Shown: positions 51,572 through 60,505, counted from the stretch's first letter. The stretch is 64,000 nucleotides of DNA from Flavobacterium laiguense (GCF_003097655.1 NZ_QCZH01000002.1:62001-126000), one strand, 5' to 3'. The notes: a model not told the origin generated them from the sequence alone. Numbers and translations are program-made.

Positions 51572-52408
51572 CTACAAATCTCTGTTTTTTAATATTCTAT
51601 AGGATAGGAATAGAAAGATAACAGTCCAACATAAAACAATTAGTACAGCCGAAAAAGGGACGCTATAATCTTTTAAATTTTCCACGCCCATTTGAGTGCC
51701 AATTGATTTAATAACTGATAATCTTGTGAAGGGTTCCAGTATTAAATTAGACATTGCTTCCAAAGGGAAAAACTGCGTGATGTAACTCGCAATTTTGCCT
51801 TCGGGGAAAATACGAAAGTTCAAAATTCCTTTTGTTATGGCTTCTATAATAGTCCAAACCAATAAAAAACCCAATGCAAAAGCAGATCGTTTTACCAATA
51901 TTCCTAAGAACAAACAAAAAGAGAAAAATCCAACCAGTTTTACAAAAAAGGCCAAAATATATTCCAAATCAGTAAAAACAATACTCAGTTCGGTATACGA
52001 TGAAAAGCTATAGCCCAAAATTAAGGTCATTATAAAGACAAAAACTGTAGAGCATAGTGAAAATAACACTATAGTTACGAATTTTGAGAGAATGAATTCT
52101 TTCTTGCTCAATCCGTCTATAAGGTTTTGTTTTAAAGTCCCGTAACTGTATTCATTTGCCATCATGGAGACGATAACGATTGCTAAAAAGAGTTTTAATA
52201 TGGCAGCAATATACGTGTTGAAGTGCCAGATGTAAGGGAAGTTAAAAATCCCCATTTCGGCAACTTGAAAATGAATGGTGCCAATGTCGAATTTAATAGA
52301 GGCTATCAAAGCAATAAAAGAAAGTAATATAAAATAGGTTAATGTCAGTACGCGACTGGCTTTGTTTAACCATATTTTTTGTAATTCTATAGAGAGTAAT
52401 CGTTTCAT
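51572..52408 (-). CDS. ABC transporter permease (ABC-2 type)
   Basis: A 278-residue membrane protein with six hydrophobic segments near 20-38, 65-88, 105-130, 145-170, 175-195 and 250-270, the ABC-2 permease layout. The EYSYGTLKQNLIDGLSKKEFILSK stretch (short parts: EYSYGTLKQN, GLSKKEF) after the second segment is the coupling helix typical of the family. It pairs with the ATPase 97 bases upstream. The substrate is unknown; ABC-2 permeases of this kind export drugs, peptides or lipids. The stop codon nearly touches the next gene. Confidence 0.85.
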   Translation of the reverse strand: MKRLLSIELQKIWLNKASRVLTLTYFILLSFIALIASIKFDIGTIHFQVAEMGIFNFPYIWHFNTYIAAILKLFLAIVIVSMMANEYSYGTLKQNLIDGLSKKEFILSKFVTIVLFSLCSTVFVFIMTLILGYSFSSYTELSIVFTDLEYILAFFVKLVGFFSFCLFLGILVKRSAFALGFLLVWTIIEAITKGILNFRIFPEGKIASYITQFFPLEAMSNLILEPFTRLSVIKSIGTQMGVENLKDYSVPFSAVLIVLCWTVIFLFLSYRILKNRDL

Positions 52409-52437
52409 GTTTTTTCGGTTGTGAGTTATGGGTTTTG

Positions 52438-52505
52438 TGTTGTCAGTTATATGTCATGTGTTTTAGTTATCGGTTATTCGAAAACTGAAAACTAAAAACT
52501 GAAAA
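52438..52505. repeat. Low-complexity CTGAAAACTAAAAACTG repeat between ABC genes
   Basis: AAAACTGAAAACT and AAAACTAAAAACT units repeat at 52483-52507, preceded by GTTATxxGTTAT words. The stretch fills the gap between the ATPase and permease genes of one operon. Such filler repeats are common in this genome (compare 12788-12840). Confidence 0.5.
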
Positions 52506-53399
52506 CTATTTTTTCGTTAATTCCAAGAATTGTTCTTCCAAGCTATTTTTGCGTTTTACCAAATGGCTCAGGCAAATGTTATTCGAAAACAAAAACTGAT
52601 TCAAATCCTTTGACTCTAATTTTGTTTTTAAATACACCAAAACCTTTCCGTCTGTGATTTTTGTTTTTTCAATGGCGGGATGCGTATTCAAAACATGGAT
52701 TAATGATTCAGTGTCATCAGCCTTTAACTCAAAGTGTCCTTCATTGGCAGAAATGCCATCTACCAATCCAGAGTATAGAATTTGGCCTTTTCTTAAAACC
52801 AAAACATGCGAACATACTTTTTCTACTTCGTCCAGTAAATGAGATGCCAATAATATGGTGGTTCCTTTTGCGGCTATTTGTTTTATGATATCCCGTATTT
52901 GATGAATTCCTTGAGGATCTAATCCATTGGTAGGTTCATCAAGTATTAAAATCTCTGGATCATTCAATAGGGCAGAGGCAATAGCTAGACGTTGTTTCAT
53001 CCCTAAAGAAAAAGTGCTGAATTTGCTGTTTTTTCGATCATTCAAACCAACGAGTTCTAACTTTTCTGTTATTTTAGAATAATCGATGTTTTTTATTTTA
53101 CAGACTAACTTCAGGTTTTCCTCAGCGGTCATATACGGGTAAAAGTTAGGCCTTTCGATAATGGCTCCTACTTTTTTTAAGGCTTCATGTGTTTGCAGTT
53201 TGCCGCCAAACCAACTGTATTCCCCAGAAGTTTTGTTGACCACATTAAGAACAATACCTAAAGTGGTTGATTTCCCGCTTCCGTTAGGACCTAGAATTCC
53301 GTAAACATTCCCTTTTTTTATTTCTAATGAAACATTTTTTAAGGCTTGTAAGCTACCATAACGTTTGTTGAGGTTATGTATTGAAAGTATTGTTTCCAA
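52506..53399 (-). CDS. ABC transporter ATP-binding protein
   Basis: A 297-residue ATPase. Walker A GPNGSGKST is at 37-45, the Q loop is short, the signature FSLGMKQRLAIA lies near 128-139, Walker B ILILDEPTNGLDP near 149-161 and the H loop in LLASHLLDE. The C-terminal 80 residues are the accessory domain of bacitracin/gliding-type exporters. It energises the permease encoded downstream. Resemblance to GldA is possible because gliding genes lie adjacent, but GldF/GldG partners are absent, so a general export ABC pair is the safer call. Confidence 0.88.
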   Translation of the reverse strand: METILSIHNLNKRYGSLQALKNVSLEIKKGNVYGILGPNGSGKSTTLGIVLNVVNKTSGEYSWFGGKLQTHEALKKVGAIIERPNFYPYMTAEENLKLVCKIKNIDYSKITEKLELVGLNDRKNSKFSTFSLGMKQRLAIASALLNDPEILILDEPTNGLDPQGIHQIRDIIKQIAAKGTTILLASHLLDEVEKVCSHVLVLRKGQILYSGLVDGISANEGHFELKADDTESLIHVLNTHPAIEKTKITDGKVLVYLKTKLESKDLNQFLFSNNICLSHLVKRKNSLEEQFLELTKK

Positions 53400-53548
53400 A
53401 TTAGTCTGTTTTAATTTTCTTCCGAAAAAGTATTTAAATTTTGGTTGTCAGGAACCGCTTTTCATTTTATAGGAAGAAAATTTCTTCATGGCGGTTTCTA
53501 TAGGACGAACAAGACATGGTTTTGTTACTGTAAAAAAGTATTTTAGCG

Positions 53549-53556
53549 TAAATTTG
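53549..53556 (+). promoter_or_regulatory. -7 element for the hypothetical gene at 53579
   Basis: TAAATTTG matches TAnnTTTG, 22 bases before the ATG. Confidence 0.5.
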
Positions 53557-53578
53557 CATCAAATACACATAAAATCCA

Positions 53579-54637
53579 ATGAGTGAGCCATTAATGCTTT
53601 TTAAAAAACCTACTTATCCCATAAATTCAGATCTATTGGATTATTTAGGACGTTATGACCGTATTTCTAGGGTGCCCATTGTTTATGATGATCTATTGCG
53701 TTTTTCGGGATCCATAAGTGTATTTGACAAAAACGATCGAGACACACTTTGGATTCGGGTGTATTATAATGAGTACGAAAGAATCGAAATTGATTTAACG
53801 CTAAAAAAGATATATTCACTTTTGCATTCCGATGGTAATGTTGGAATTATTAAGTACTTGAATGTTGACTCTATAGATTTTTGCACTTTTGGAAACTCTC
53901 AGCCCTTTCGAATAAAAGTTAGAAACATTCTCAATGACAACTACACTCATTTTTATGTTAAAAAAGCAGATGCTTCTCGTGTTTATGGATTAGAATTGGA
54001 GCATATTTTATCACCCGATAAGATCAATTTTTTGGTGTATCAAGACACTTTAATCGAAGAACATATTATGGGAATTGCAGGTGATGTGTTTATCAAAAGT
54101 CATTTGCCGATGTGTAATGAAACCGAAAAATCTCAAATTGCAAAAGAGTTTGTAAAGTTTAATGAGCGAAGCATGATTCGGCTATTAGGAGATATGCGTG
54201 CTTATAATTATGTTATTATTCCTATTCATGATTTTGACCAAGTGGTATTCAGAATTCGTGCAATTGACTTTGACCAGCAATGTTATGAAGGAAATTTTAA
54301 AGTGTATCGTCCTCAGTTTTTCAAAGAAAATTATCCAATGGTAAAATTGGTCAAAGAAAAATTGGAAAACAGTTCTATTGATCAATACAAGCATGAAGAA
54401 CGTGCGGTATTGGCAAAAAGAATTATTTCGGCAGAAAATAGAATAAAGCGATTAATGAGAATTATGAGAAACGATACTATTTCTACAGAGGAGCACGTAG
54501 CACAATTGAAGAAAGAACTTTACAGTTATACCCATGATTTGAATTTCAAAAAAGCTAAATCGATGGGTGACATCATGAGTGCCGCTTTTGAATTTATCAC
54601 TCGAAATTTCAAGAACACTAATTTATTTGGCGTTTAA
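53579..54637 (+). CDS. Conserved protein of unknown function
   Basis: A 352-residue soluble protein. I do not recognise a named family. The N-terminal half (about 40-135) is beta-rich with WIRVYYNEYERIEIDL. The middle has an LVYQDTLIEEHIMGIAGDVF segment, and NYVIIPIHDFDQVVFRIRAIDFDQQ looks like the core of an ATP-grasp or kinase-like fold (D-F-D pair near 222-236). The C-terminal 90 residues are helical and charged. The gene has its own -7 element. A phosphotransferase-like fold is only a suggestion. Confidence 0.6.
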   Translation: MSEPLMLFKKPTYPINSDLLDYLGRYDRISRVPIVYDDLLRFSGSISVFDKNDRDTLWIRVYYNEYERIEIDLTLKKIYSLLHSDGNVGIIKYLNVDSIDFCTFGNSQPFRIKVRNILNDNYTHFYVKKADASRVYGLELEHILSPDKINFLVYQDTLIEEHIMGIAGDVFIKSHLPMCNETEKSQIAKEFVKFNERSMIRLLGDMRAYNYVIIPIHDFDQVVFRIRAIDFDQQCYEGNFKVYRPQFFKENYPMVKLVKEKLENSSIDQYKHEERAVLAKRIISAENRIKRLMRIMRNDTISTEEHVAQLKKELYSYTHDLNFKKAKSMGDIMSAAFEFITRNFKNTNLFGV

Positions 54638-54711
54638 ATACAAACTGTTAAGCATATTAGTAAAGGACATTACTTTACGGCTTTGTGAATTTATATTTTT
54701 TGATAGAGAAA

Positions 54712-54951
54712 TTATAACGAAAGCATTCTTCTGTTAAAATGGTCTAATAGCGTTTCATTTATTTCTTTAAGTTCAGGAGTAAGAAATGTTTTCCTGTCTG
54801 CTAAATCATTTGTTAATTCTATTTTACAGCAGGTACATTCGTATTCTTTAAAATGATTGGTTACATTTCTAACGGTTACTATTTTATGGCCAAAAACAGA
54901 GCAAACTACTTTTTTGCCGACGAATTTTGATATGAATTCTAAAAAGCTCAT
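54712..54951 (-). CDS. Small zinc-ribbon-like protein
   Basis: 79 residues from MSFLEF; a ten-residue extension to 54981 is less likely because it adds an unconserved-looking KTYKYHT stretch. A metal-binding pattern is visible: CSVFGH (Cys and His near 17-22) and YECTCC (near 38-43), as in small zinc-ribbon proteins. The tail is helical and charged. Function is unknown. Confidence 0.55.
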   Translation of the reverse strand: MSFLEFISKFVGKKVVCSVFGHKIVTVRNVTNHFKEYECTCCKIELTNDLADRKTFLTPELKEINETLLDHFNRRMLSL

Positions 54952-55102
54952 TGTGTGGTATTTATAGGTTTTAGCAAACATATATTAAAATAATTTATTA
55001 TTCAAATAAATCCGATGAAATACATTTTTTTAGTCTGTAAATAAATAAAGTCTTACTGAAGTGTTGGTTTTAAGCTGCATTCAGAATTTTTTGTTTAAAA
55101 AA

Positions 55103-55140
55103 AATCCCCAACTGCCTAAAGCAATTGGGGATTGAAATAT
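55103..55140 (-). terminator. Terminator after the nucleoid-associated protein gene
   Basis: A 13-bp stem with one mismatch (55103-55115 with 55121-55133) is followed on the minus strand by GGGGATTTTTTTTAAA, a good T tract. The stretch 55193-55211 between it and the gene contains a TTATCGGGAAC fragment of the dispersed repeat seen at 12770. Confidence 0.8.
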
Positions 55141-55212
55141 TTTTTTTTTGAGTAGTGAGTTATAGTTCAATTTGAACTGAATAATCAAAAGTGTCCTGAT
55201 AATTATCGGGAA

Positions 55213-56271
55213 CTAACTTTTCTCTTCTTTATTAAAGTAAACCAAATAATAATACATTTGTTTTTCTTCGTCCCATCCTTTTTCCACAAATTTCTCGGCA
55301 CTTTCAGGATTGATGAAATCCATTTTGATTTGAATATGTGTATCTAGATTGATTACGTTTTTTATAGATTTTCGGGCATCACTTACCGCCGCATTGGCAA
55401 TAGGAAATGAAGTTATATCTTCTATACTGTATTTCTCGCCTTTGTCTACTTTGTAATTTTTAAATTCTGGAATTAAATCAGGATTGTCCAAAACCTCATT
55501 CAAGAAATTGGTTTCTTCAAATTGATCGTTTTTTGCAAAATAGTTTACGGAACGATTCATAAACATTACCTCTTCTTTTTTGTCTTCGGCTGGGAAAACA
55601 ACATCTTTGGCAAAATTTTGACAGAATTTCAAATATTTTTTGGTAATGAAGTTTTCATCTTCAAAAGCATCAACAGAGAGGAAATGCTCTAACCAATATC
55701 TCGCATCATAGCGATTGCTGTCTACAGATAGAATTTTGTATCCTTCTTCTTTTTTATAATTAAAAATCAAACAACCTTTGTCTAGTTTGTTTAAACTTAC
55801 TCCATGTTGCAAAATCATTTCCAGTTGAGTTCCTTTTTCTTCAAATTGTAAAAAGTCTGATTGAATCTCACTTTTGAAAATACCGATTGCATCAACTACA
55901 TTGTTGTCAATACTTACATTGGTCAAATAAGTTACATAAACCTCACCGTTTTTAATATGCGGATGATTGGATTGCTCAAAAAGGTGTTTAGTAATCTTTT
56001 TGGAAGCATCATGCAAAGAATTTGGATTGTCAAAAATTTCGGTTGCAAATTTATACATGTCGTTGTAGTCTAGATCTACTTCGTGTGCAAACTGAAAATA
56101 GTTTTCTTCTTTTTCTTTAAATGATTTAAAGAAAAATTCTTTCATCAAAGGCACAATCTCATCATTTAATTTAAAGGGTTCTTCCGATAAAAAAAGAGGT
56201 TCGTTGCGACTGATGTTCCCCACACGGTGAATGGATAGGGTTTCGATGTGGGTGTTATAAAGGTTTATCAT
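55213..56271 (-). CDS. Nucleoid-associated protein, YejK/NdpA-like
   Basis: 352 residues from MINLYNTHIETLSIHRVGN; the upstream in-frame Met (56304) falls in the inverted repeat region and is unlikely. The chain matches the 37-kDa nucleoid-associated protein family: SIHRVGN at the start, FDNPNSLHDASKKITKHLFEQSNHP (short parts: DNPNSLHDAS, HLFEQSNHP), GEVYVTYLTN, DKGCLIFN, and a C-terminal IQIKMDF strand. It associates with the chromosome; the biochemical role is unclear, and relatives are also found in phage-defence contexts. No such neighbours are seen here. Confidence 0.8.
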   Translation of the reverse strand: MINLYNTHIETLSIHRVGNISRNEPLFLSEEPFKLNDEIVPLMKEFFFKSFKEKEENYFQFAHEVDLDYNDMYKFATEIFDNPNSLHDASKKITKHLFEQSNHPHIKNGEVYVTYLTNVSIDNNVVDAIGIFKSEIQSDFLQFEEKGTQLEMILQHGVSLNKLDKGCLIFNYKKEEGYKILSVDSNRYDARYWLEHFLSVDAFEDENFITKKYLKFCQNFAKDVVFPAEDKKEEVMFMNRSVNYFAKNDQFEETNFLNEVLDNPDLIPEFKNYKVDKGEKYSIEDITSFPIANAAVSDARKSIKNVINLDTHIQIKMDFINPESAEKFVEKGWDEEKQMYYYLVYFNKEEKS

Positions 56272-56295
56272 ATTTTTTGTTTGTTTTTTAGAAGG

Positions 56296-56341
56296 AAGAA
56301 CCAAGATAAAAAACAGTTGAATGTTTCAAATCTTGGTTCTT
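56296..56341. repeat. Perfect 12-bp inverted repeat upstream of the YejK-like gene
   Basis: AAGAACCAAGAT (56296-56307) and its exact complement (56330-56341) are separated by 22 bases. The site lies between the pRiA4b-like gene (ends 56377) and the YejK-like gene (starts 56271), both leftward. It could be the terminator of the former, though the minus-strand exit is not a clean T run, or an operator for the latter. Confidence 0.6.
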
Positions 56342-56376
56342 AATTATTTTTCTTTGATTTTTGTTTCTAGAAATGC

Positions 56377-56916
56377 TTAATTCCAATGGTCTTCTTGTCC
56401 GTAGTCTTCAAAACTGTCGTCACCTTCAAACATATCTAGGTCGTCTTCGTCTAAATCGTCTTCAAATTCGCCATAAATATCATCATGCATATCGGCTTCA
56501 AAGTTTTTCTCCATCGCTTCATCCGGCATTTCTCCATGCGAAAATAGGGTTGCAGGATACATCTCACCAGCTACTTGCTCTTCAACGGCGGCCAATTCTA
56601 CTAAGAAAGTCCACATGTTAAGGAAGTCATAAACATAAATGATCTTGGTGTTTTGCTCATCCAATATATCAGATAATTTATAGTCACTCATGATTTTTTG
56701 TTCTCCTTGAACATCTCCGGTGTCAAACATTGAAATCTCCTCTTCTTGATTCCAGGTTTCATCACAAGTATAGAAAGAAGCTACTTCCATTCCGTCAAAA
56801 CCAAATGAATTGAAAATAGCATTGTGTAAATCTTCTAAAGTATCTTCTGCAAGTATTGCTATGTCTCTAAAAATGTCTTCTTCGGCATCTAGAATAACTC
56901 TGAATTTATAAACCAT
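56377..56916 (-). CDS. pRiA4b ORF-3-like (IS1096 TnpR-like) protein
   Basis: A 179-residue acidic protein. Residues 1-145 match the pRiA4b ORF-3 family: MVYKFRVILD at the start, DTLEDLHNAIFNSFGFD, ASFYTCDETWNQ, and KIIYVYDFLNMWTFLVEL. The last 30 residues are almost all Asp and Glu. The family was first named from plasmid and IS passenger genes, but chromosomal copies such as this are common and no mobile element is near. Function is unknown. A -7 element TACATTTG lies at 56947-56940. Confidence 0.82.
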   Translation of the reverse strand: MVYKFRVILDAEEDIFRDIAILAEDTLEDLHNAIFNSFGFDGMEVASFYTCDETWNQEEEISMFDTGDVQGEQKIMSDYKLSDILDEQNTKIIYVYDFLNMWTFLVELAAVEEQVAGEMYPATLFSHGEMPDEAMEKNFEADMHDDIYGEFEDDLDEDDLDMFEGDDSFEDYGQEDHWN

Positions 56917-56939
56917 AATCTTTGTTTTTATTGAAAGAG

Positions 56940-56947
56940 CAAATGTA
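56940..56947 (-). promoter_or_regulatory. -7 element for the pRiA4b-like gene
   Basis: TACATTTG on the minus strand matches TAnnTTTG, 23 bases before the ATG at 56916. Confidence 0.5.
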
Positions 56948-57007
56948 AAGTTTAATTTTAGATTTCAGATTTAGGAATGGGGATTTGTTGATAAGATTTT
57001 AGAACAA

Positions 57008-57268
57008 TCATTGTAGATAAGTCATGTTAGGTAAATTAGCGTCTGGATTTTGTTCCAATGCTTTGTTGTGTAGCTTGTCGATTAATTTTTTGGTGTTCTC
57101 AATAGAATTTATTCTGAAAAGAAACAGTACTTCATTTTCATCATCTACATTTTGCCAAATATGCTCCAGATACATTTCTTCCGAAGCATGAAAAGCTTTG
57201 TCATTTTCTAAAACTCCTTTGATGGTTTCAAAAGGAACATTTCTGAGTGTTGCTAAAAGGTGTGGCAT
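57008..57268 (-). CDS. Small conserved protein of unknown function
   Basis: 86 residues with a ferredoxin-like alternation of strands and helices: LLATLRNVPFETIKG, then VLFLFRINSIENTKKLIDKLHNKAL. The layout resembles dimeric alpha-beta barrel proteins that bind small ligands, the same fold class as the neighbouring YciI-like protein. No enzyme motif is visible. Confidence 0.6.
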   Translation of the reverse strand: MPHLLATLRNVPFETIKGVLENDKAFHASEEMYLEHIWQNVDDENEVLFLFRINSIENTKKLIDKLHNKALEQNPDANLPNMTYLQ

Positions 57269-57330
57269 TTTTTTGGGATTTAAAGTTTGTGTTCTCTGGG
57301 ATGATAATGAGTTTTATTTTTCAATAAAAA

Positions 57331-57789
57331 CTAGATTTTAGGTTTTACTATCTTTTCATGAATTTTTAGTGTTTCCTGCAATGCTGCACTGCCATACCAA
57401 AGTGTCAACTCAGCTTCCAAAAGATTTCCTTTTACGGCTGGATCTGTTGCGACAAGCGTTTTTGCGTCTTCAATTGTACTAACATTAAAGATGTAAAGAC
57501 CTCGGTAGTTTTTGTCGTTTTTCATGAATGGCCCCGCCACCACAAGCTTTCCTTCTTGTGCCAGTCGGGATATGTTGGCCATGTGTCCCTTAAATAGATT
57601 GTTTTTTTCTTCTTCTGTAACGGTTGTGTTGCTACCGGTTTTTAAAATACAGAACACGTATTGTTTCATTCCACGTTCATCTGCATTCAATGATTTGGCC
57701 AGTTTTTCATCATAATTTGAATTTGTTTCTTGAGAAAAAAGGAGATTGAAATTGGTTACAAGCAGGAAGATGAGGATAGCGTTTTTCAT
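57331..57789 (-). CDS. YciI-like protein with signal peptide
   Basis: 152 residues with an N-terminal signal (about 1-19, ending LFSQ). The YciI fold (about 45-140) is recognised by YVFCILKTG, the HMANISRLAQEGKLVVAGPF core with its conserved His, GLYIFNVSTIEDAKTLV and DPAVKGNLLEAEL. YciI proteins are dimeric alpha-beta barrels whose His/Asp pair may be catalytic, but activities are poorly known. Export of a YciI protein is less usual. A TATTTTTG -7 element lies upstream at 57817-57810. Confidence 0.8.
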   Translation of the reverse strand: MKNAILIFLLVTNFNLLFSQETNSNYDEKLAKSLNADERGMKQYVFCILKTGSNTTVTEEEKNNLFKGHMANISRLAQEGKLVVAGPFMKNDKNYRGLYIFNVSTIEDAKTLVATDPAVKGNLLEAELTLWYGSAALQETLKIHEKIVKPKI

Positions 57790-57809
57790 AGCGTTTTGTT
57801 TTTATATAT

Positions 57810-57817
57810 CAAAAATA
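57810..57817 (-). promoter_or_regulatory. -7 element for the YciI-like gene
   Basis: TATTTTTG on the minus strand matches TAnnTTTG, 20 bases before the ATG at 57789. Confidence 0.5.
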
Positions 57818-57844
57818 CGAATTCTATTTAACTCTTTTTAATTA

Positions 57845-57923
57845 ACCGCAAAGAGCGCAACGATTTTGTTTTGTTGTCTTCATGTTGTGCAAAGGATGCA
57901 AAGCTTAGCGTTCCTTGCGGTTT
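57845..57923. repeat. Dispersed ACCGCAAAG inverted repeat
   Basis: ACCGCAAAGAGCGCAA (57845-57860) is nearly the reverse complement of GCGTTCCTTGCGGTTT (57908-57923). A CTTGCGTTCCTTGAGG echo follows to 57942. This is the kind of intergenic repeat scattered through flavobacterial genomes. It lies between divergent genes. Confidence 0.6.
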
Positions 57924-58058
57924 TGCCTTGCGTTCCTTGAGGTAAATTTCGATAGAATAGACATAAATACAATTCATCCCCAATTTTCCGCAGTTGAGTC
58001 AGAACAATTTCAATTCTTTTTTTTTCTGAATGACATTTGTCTCATCAAAATCAAAATC

Positions 58059-60218
58059 ATGAAAACCATTTTATTCGCATTCGTTTCTTTATTTAGTTTC
58101 ACACTTTTTTCTCAAACCACTATTTCAGGTAAAATTGTTAATGAAAAAGGAGTTCCAATCGCAGGCGCCAATGTGTATATTGAAGGCAGCTATGATGGCA
58201 CTTCTACGTCTGAAAATGGCACTTTTTCTTTTACTACAACTACTACAGGATATCAAAATTTGGTAGCAAGTTCTTTGATTTATGAAACTTCAAATACGGC
58301 AATAGATGTAGCACATTTTCAAAATAAAACGATCAAACTTAGAGATAATGTCAATGCACTTGATGCGGTTGTTATTACTGCAGGTTCTTTGGATTCCGGA
58401 AGTAAAGCCCGGGTTTCGGTATTAAAGCCTTTGGACATTGTAACTACGGCGGGTTCTGCAGGAAATATTGTGGCTGCTTTGCAAACTTTACCAGGAACAC
58501 AAACCGTTGGCGAGGACGGAAGATTGTTTGTTCGTGGAGGTGAAGCGAATGAAACCCAGACATACGTTGACGGAATGAGAGTTCCTCAACCTTATGGGTC
58601 ATCACCGAATAATTTGCCTACTAGAAGTCGTTTCTCTCCTTTTCTTTTCAGTGGTATTTCCTTTTCTACAGGTGGCTATTCTGCCGAATATGGAGATGCA
58701 TTGTCTAGTGTGTTGCTTTTGAATACAATAGACGAACCCGATCAAAGCAAAACAGAAATTTCGTTAATGACCGTGGGAGTTGGTCTTGGAAATACTCAAA
58801 AATGGAACAAAAGTTCTTTTAGTATCAATAGTTCGTACATCAATTTATCACCCTATCAAGCTCTTGTTCCTCAAGATATAGAATGGAAAAGCGCGCCTCA
58901 GTCATTGTCTGGAGAAATGGTTTACAGATACAATTTTGAAAGAGGGATTTTTAAAATGTACGCCGCTTTTGATGCTTCTCAATATGTTATTAAACAAGAA
59001 AATATCAATTCGATTGACAAAATTACAGTCGATTCCAAAAATGATAATTTCTATTTTAATTCTTCTTACAGTGGTTTTTTTGGTACCAATTGGAATATTA
59101 CAGCCGGTTTAAGTTATGGTTACAATCAAGTAAAAACGGGTATTGATTTGGACCACTTAGGAAATGCTGAAAACGCTGCGAATATGAAGTTGAAATTGAA
59201 AAAAAGCTTCTCTAATCGTTTTAAATTATCTTTTGGTGCCGATTATTTTATTACCAAGTATGATGAAACCTTTACTCGAAATTCAGGGAATAAGTTTGAT
59301 TATGGCTATGATAATACCATTGGGGCTTTATATACAGAAGCTGATATTTTATTTTCTAAAAAGCTTGCCGCCAAAGTAGGAATACGTGCCTCTACGAATA
59401 GTTTGACGAATGATAACTTTATTTCTCCTAGAATTTCATTTGCCTACAAAATGGCAAAATTTAGCCAGTTGTCTTTTGCTTATGGTGATTTCTCTCAAAC
59501 TCCAAGTGTTGATTATATCAAGTTTTCTAAGAACAATCAATTTGAAAGTGAAAAAGCATCCCATTTTATCTTGAATTATCAATACAGCAAAGAAGGACGT
59601 ACACTTAGAGCCGAAGCCTATTATAAAGATTACAGCAATTTGGTTCGATTTGACAGTCCTACAATTGGATATAATTCAATATTTACTAATGATGGTGCTG
59701 GATATGCCAAAGGTTTGGATCTGTTTTGGAGAGACGGGAAAACCATAAAGAATCTGGAATATTGGGTTTCCTATTCTTATATCGATACGGAACGTTTGTA
59801 TAAAAACTACCCAACTCAAGTGACTCCCAATTTTGTTCCCAATAATAGCTTATCGATAGTAACTAAATATTGGATTATGGACTGGAAATCTCAAATAGGT
59901 TTTACTAATTCCTTCAGTACAGGAAGACCGTATAATAACCCAAATGAAACCCAATTCATGAACGGAAAAACGAAATCATACAATGATTTGAGCTTCAACT
60001 GGGCGTATTTGTTGACAACCCAAAAGATTTTGTATTTCTCGGTTTCTAATATTTTAGGAGCGAATAATGTATATGGATACAATTATGCAATTCAGCCCAG
60101 TGCCAATGGAGAATACAAACGAAGTGCCATCAAACCAGCAGCTGATCGATTCTTTTTCGTGGGCTTCTTTTGGACCATTAGTAAAAACAAAAATGACAAT
60201 CAATTGAAGAATTTGTAA
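58059..60218 (+). CDS. TonB-dependent receptor
   Basis: 719 residues from MKTILFAFV; the upstream in-frame Met (57915) lies in the dispersed repeat and lacks signal character. Signal peptide (about 1-19, ending FSQ), carboxypeptidase-regulatory-like domain (about 20-100, GKIVNEKGVPIAGANVYIEG in parts: GKIVNEKGVP, IAGANVYIEG), plug (about 105-225, VVITAGSL, GTQTVGEDGRLFVRGGEANETQ in part: FVRGGEANE) and beta-barrel ending in FFWTISK. The plug resembles FecA/CirA-like rather than SusC receptors. It precedes the DUF2141 and 2TM-kinase cluster and may share its regulation. The ligand is unknown. Confidence 0.87.
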   Translation: MKTILFAFVSLFSFTLFSQTTISGKIVNEKGVPIAGANVYIEGSYDGTSTSENGTFSFTTTTTGYQNLVASSLIYETSNTAIDVAHFQNKTIKLRDNVNALDAVVITAGSLDSGSKARVSVLKPLDIVTTAGSAGNIVAALQTLPGTQTVGEDGRLFVRGGEANETQTYVDGMRVPQPYGSSPNNLPTRSRFSPFLFSGISFSTGGYSAEYGDALSSVLLLNTIDEPDQSKTEISLMTVGVGLGNTQKWNKSSFSINSSYINLSPYQALVPQDIEWKSAPQSLSGEMVYRYNFERGIFKMYAAFDASQYVIKQENINSIDKITVDSKNDNFYFNSSYSGFFGTNWNITAGLSYGYNQVKTGIDLDHLGNAENAANMKLKLKKSFSNRFKLSFGADYFITKYDETFTRNSGNKFDYGYDNTIGALYTEADILFSKKLAAKVGIRASTNSLTNDNFISPRISFAYKMAKFSQLSFAYGDFSQTPSVDYIKFSKNNQFESEKASHFILNYQYSKEGRTLRAEAYYKDYSNLVRFDSPTIGYNSIFTNDGAGYAKGLDLFWRDGKTIKNLEYWVSYSYIDTERLYKNYPTQVTPNFVPNNSLSIVTKYWIMDWKSQIGFTNSFSTGRPYNNPNETQFMNGKTKSYNDLSFNWAYLLTTQKILYFSVSNILGANNVYGYNYAIQPSANGEYKRSAIKPAADRFFFVGFFWTISKNKNDNQLKNL

Positions 60219-60223
60219 AAATG

Positions 60224-60355
60224 AGTTTCTGAGTTACTAAGATTCTAAGTTACTAAGAGTTTAAAAGGTTAAGGATGAAAAGGTTTAAAGGTTGGTATTA
60301 TGACTTTTTTTTCTATTTTTCTTAGCAGCTTAGGAACTCAGGAACTTAGAAACTA
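60224..60355. repeat. CTTAG/CTAAG-type imperfect inverted repeat
   Basis: Left arm 60224-60260 (GAGTTACTAAGATTCTAAG-type) and right arm 60321-60355 (CTTAGCAGCTTAGGAACTC-type) are imperfect complements. The same family recurs at 63576-63702. It follows the TonB receptor gene, may act as a terminator and looks dispersed. Confidence 0.6.
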
Positions 60356-60425
60356 AAAAAAAACAATTCATCTATCAAAATCAACAGTTCGGTTATTATA
60401 AATTTTAAAAGTCTTACAACCAATA

Positions 60426-60433
60426 TAAATTTG
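60426..60433 (+). promoter_or_regulatory. -7 element for the DUF2141 operon
   Basis: TAAATTTG matches TAnnTTTG, 72 bases upstream of the ATG at 60506. The -33 position is T-rich. The leader that follows contains five hexamer repeats. Confidence 0.5.
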
Positions 60434-60445
60434 TTCAAGAATAAA

Positions 60446-60475
60446 AGCAATAGCAATAGTAATAGCAATATCAAT
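60446..60475. repeat. Five AGCAAT-type hexamer repeats in the DUF2141 leader
   Basis: AGCAAT, AGCAAT, AGTAAT, AGCAAT, ATCAAT are contiguous and lie between the predicted transcription start and the ATG at 60506. Copy number could vary by slippage, changing leader length. Confidence 0.7.
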
Positions 60476-60505
60476 TTTTAAAATAACAACCAAAAATCAA
60501 AAGCC

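Noticed and set aside
56377..56916. Mobile element suggested by the IS1096 TnpR-like name
   Set aside because: Only the passenger-type domain is present. No transposase, terminal inverted repeats or target duplications are seen, and the gene has its own promoter.
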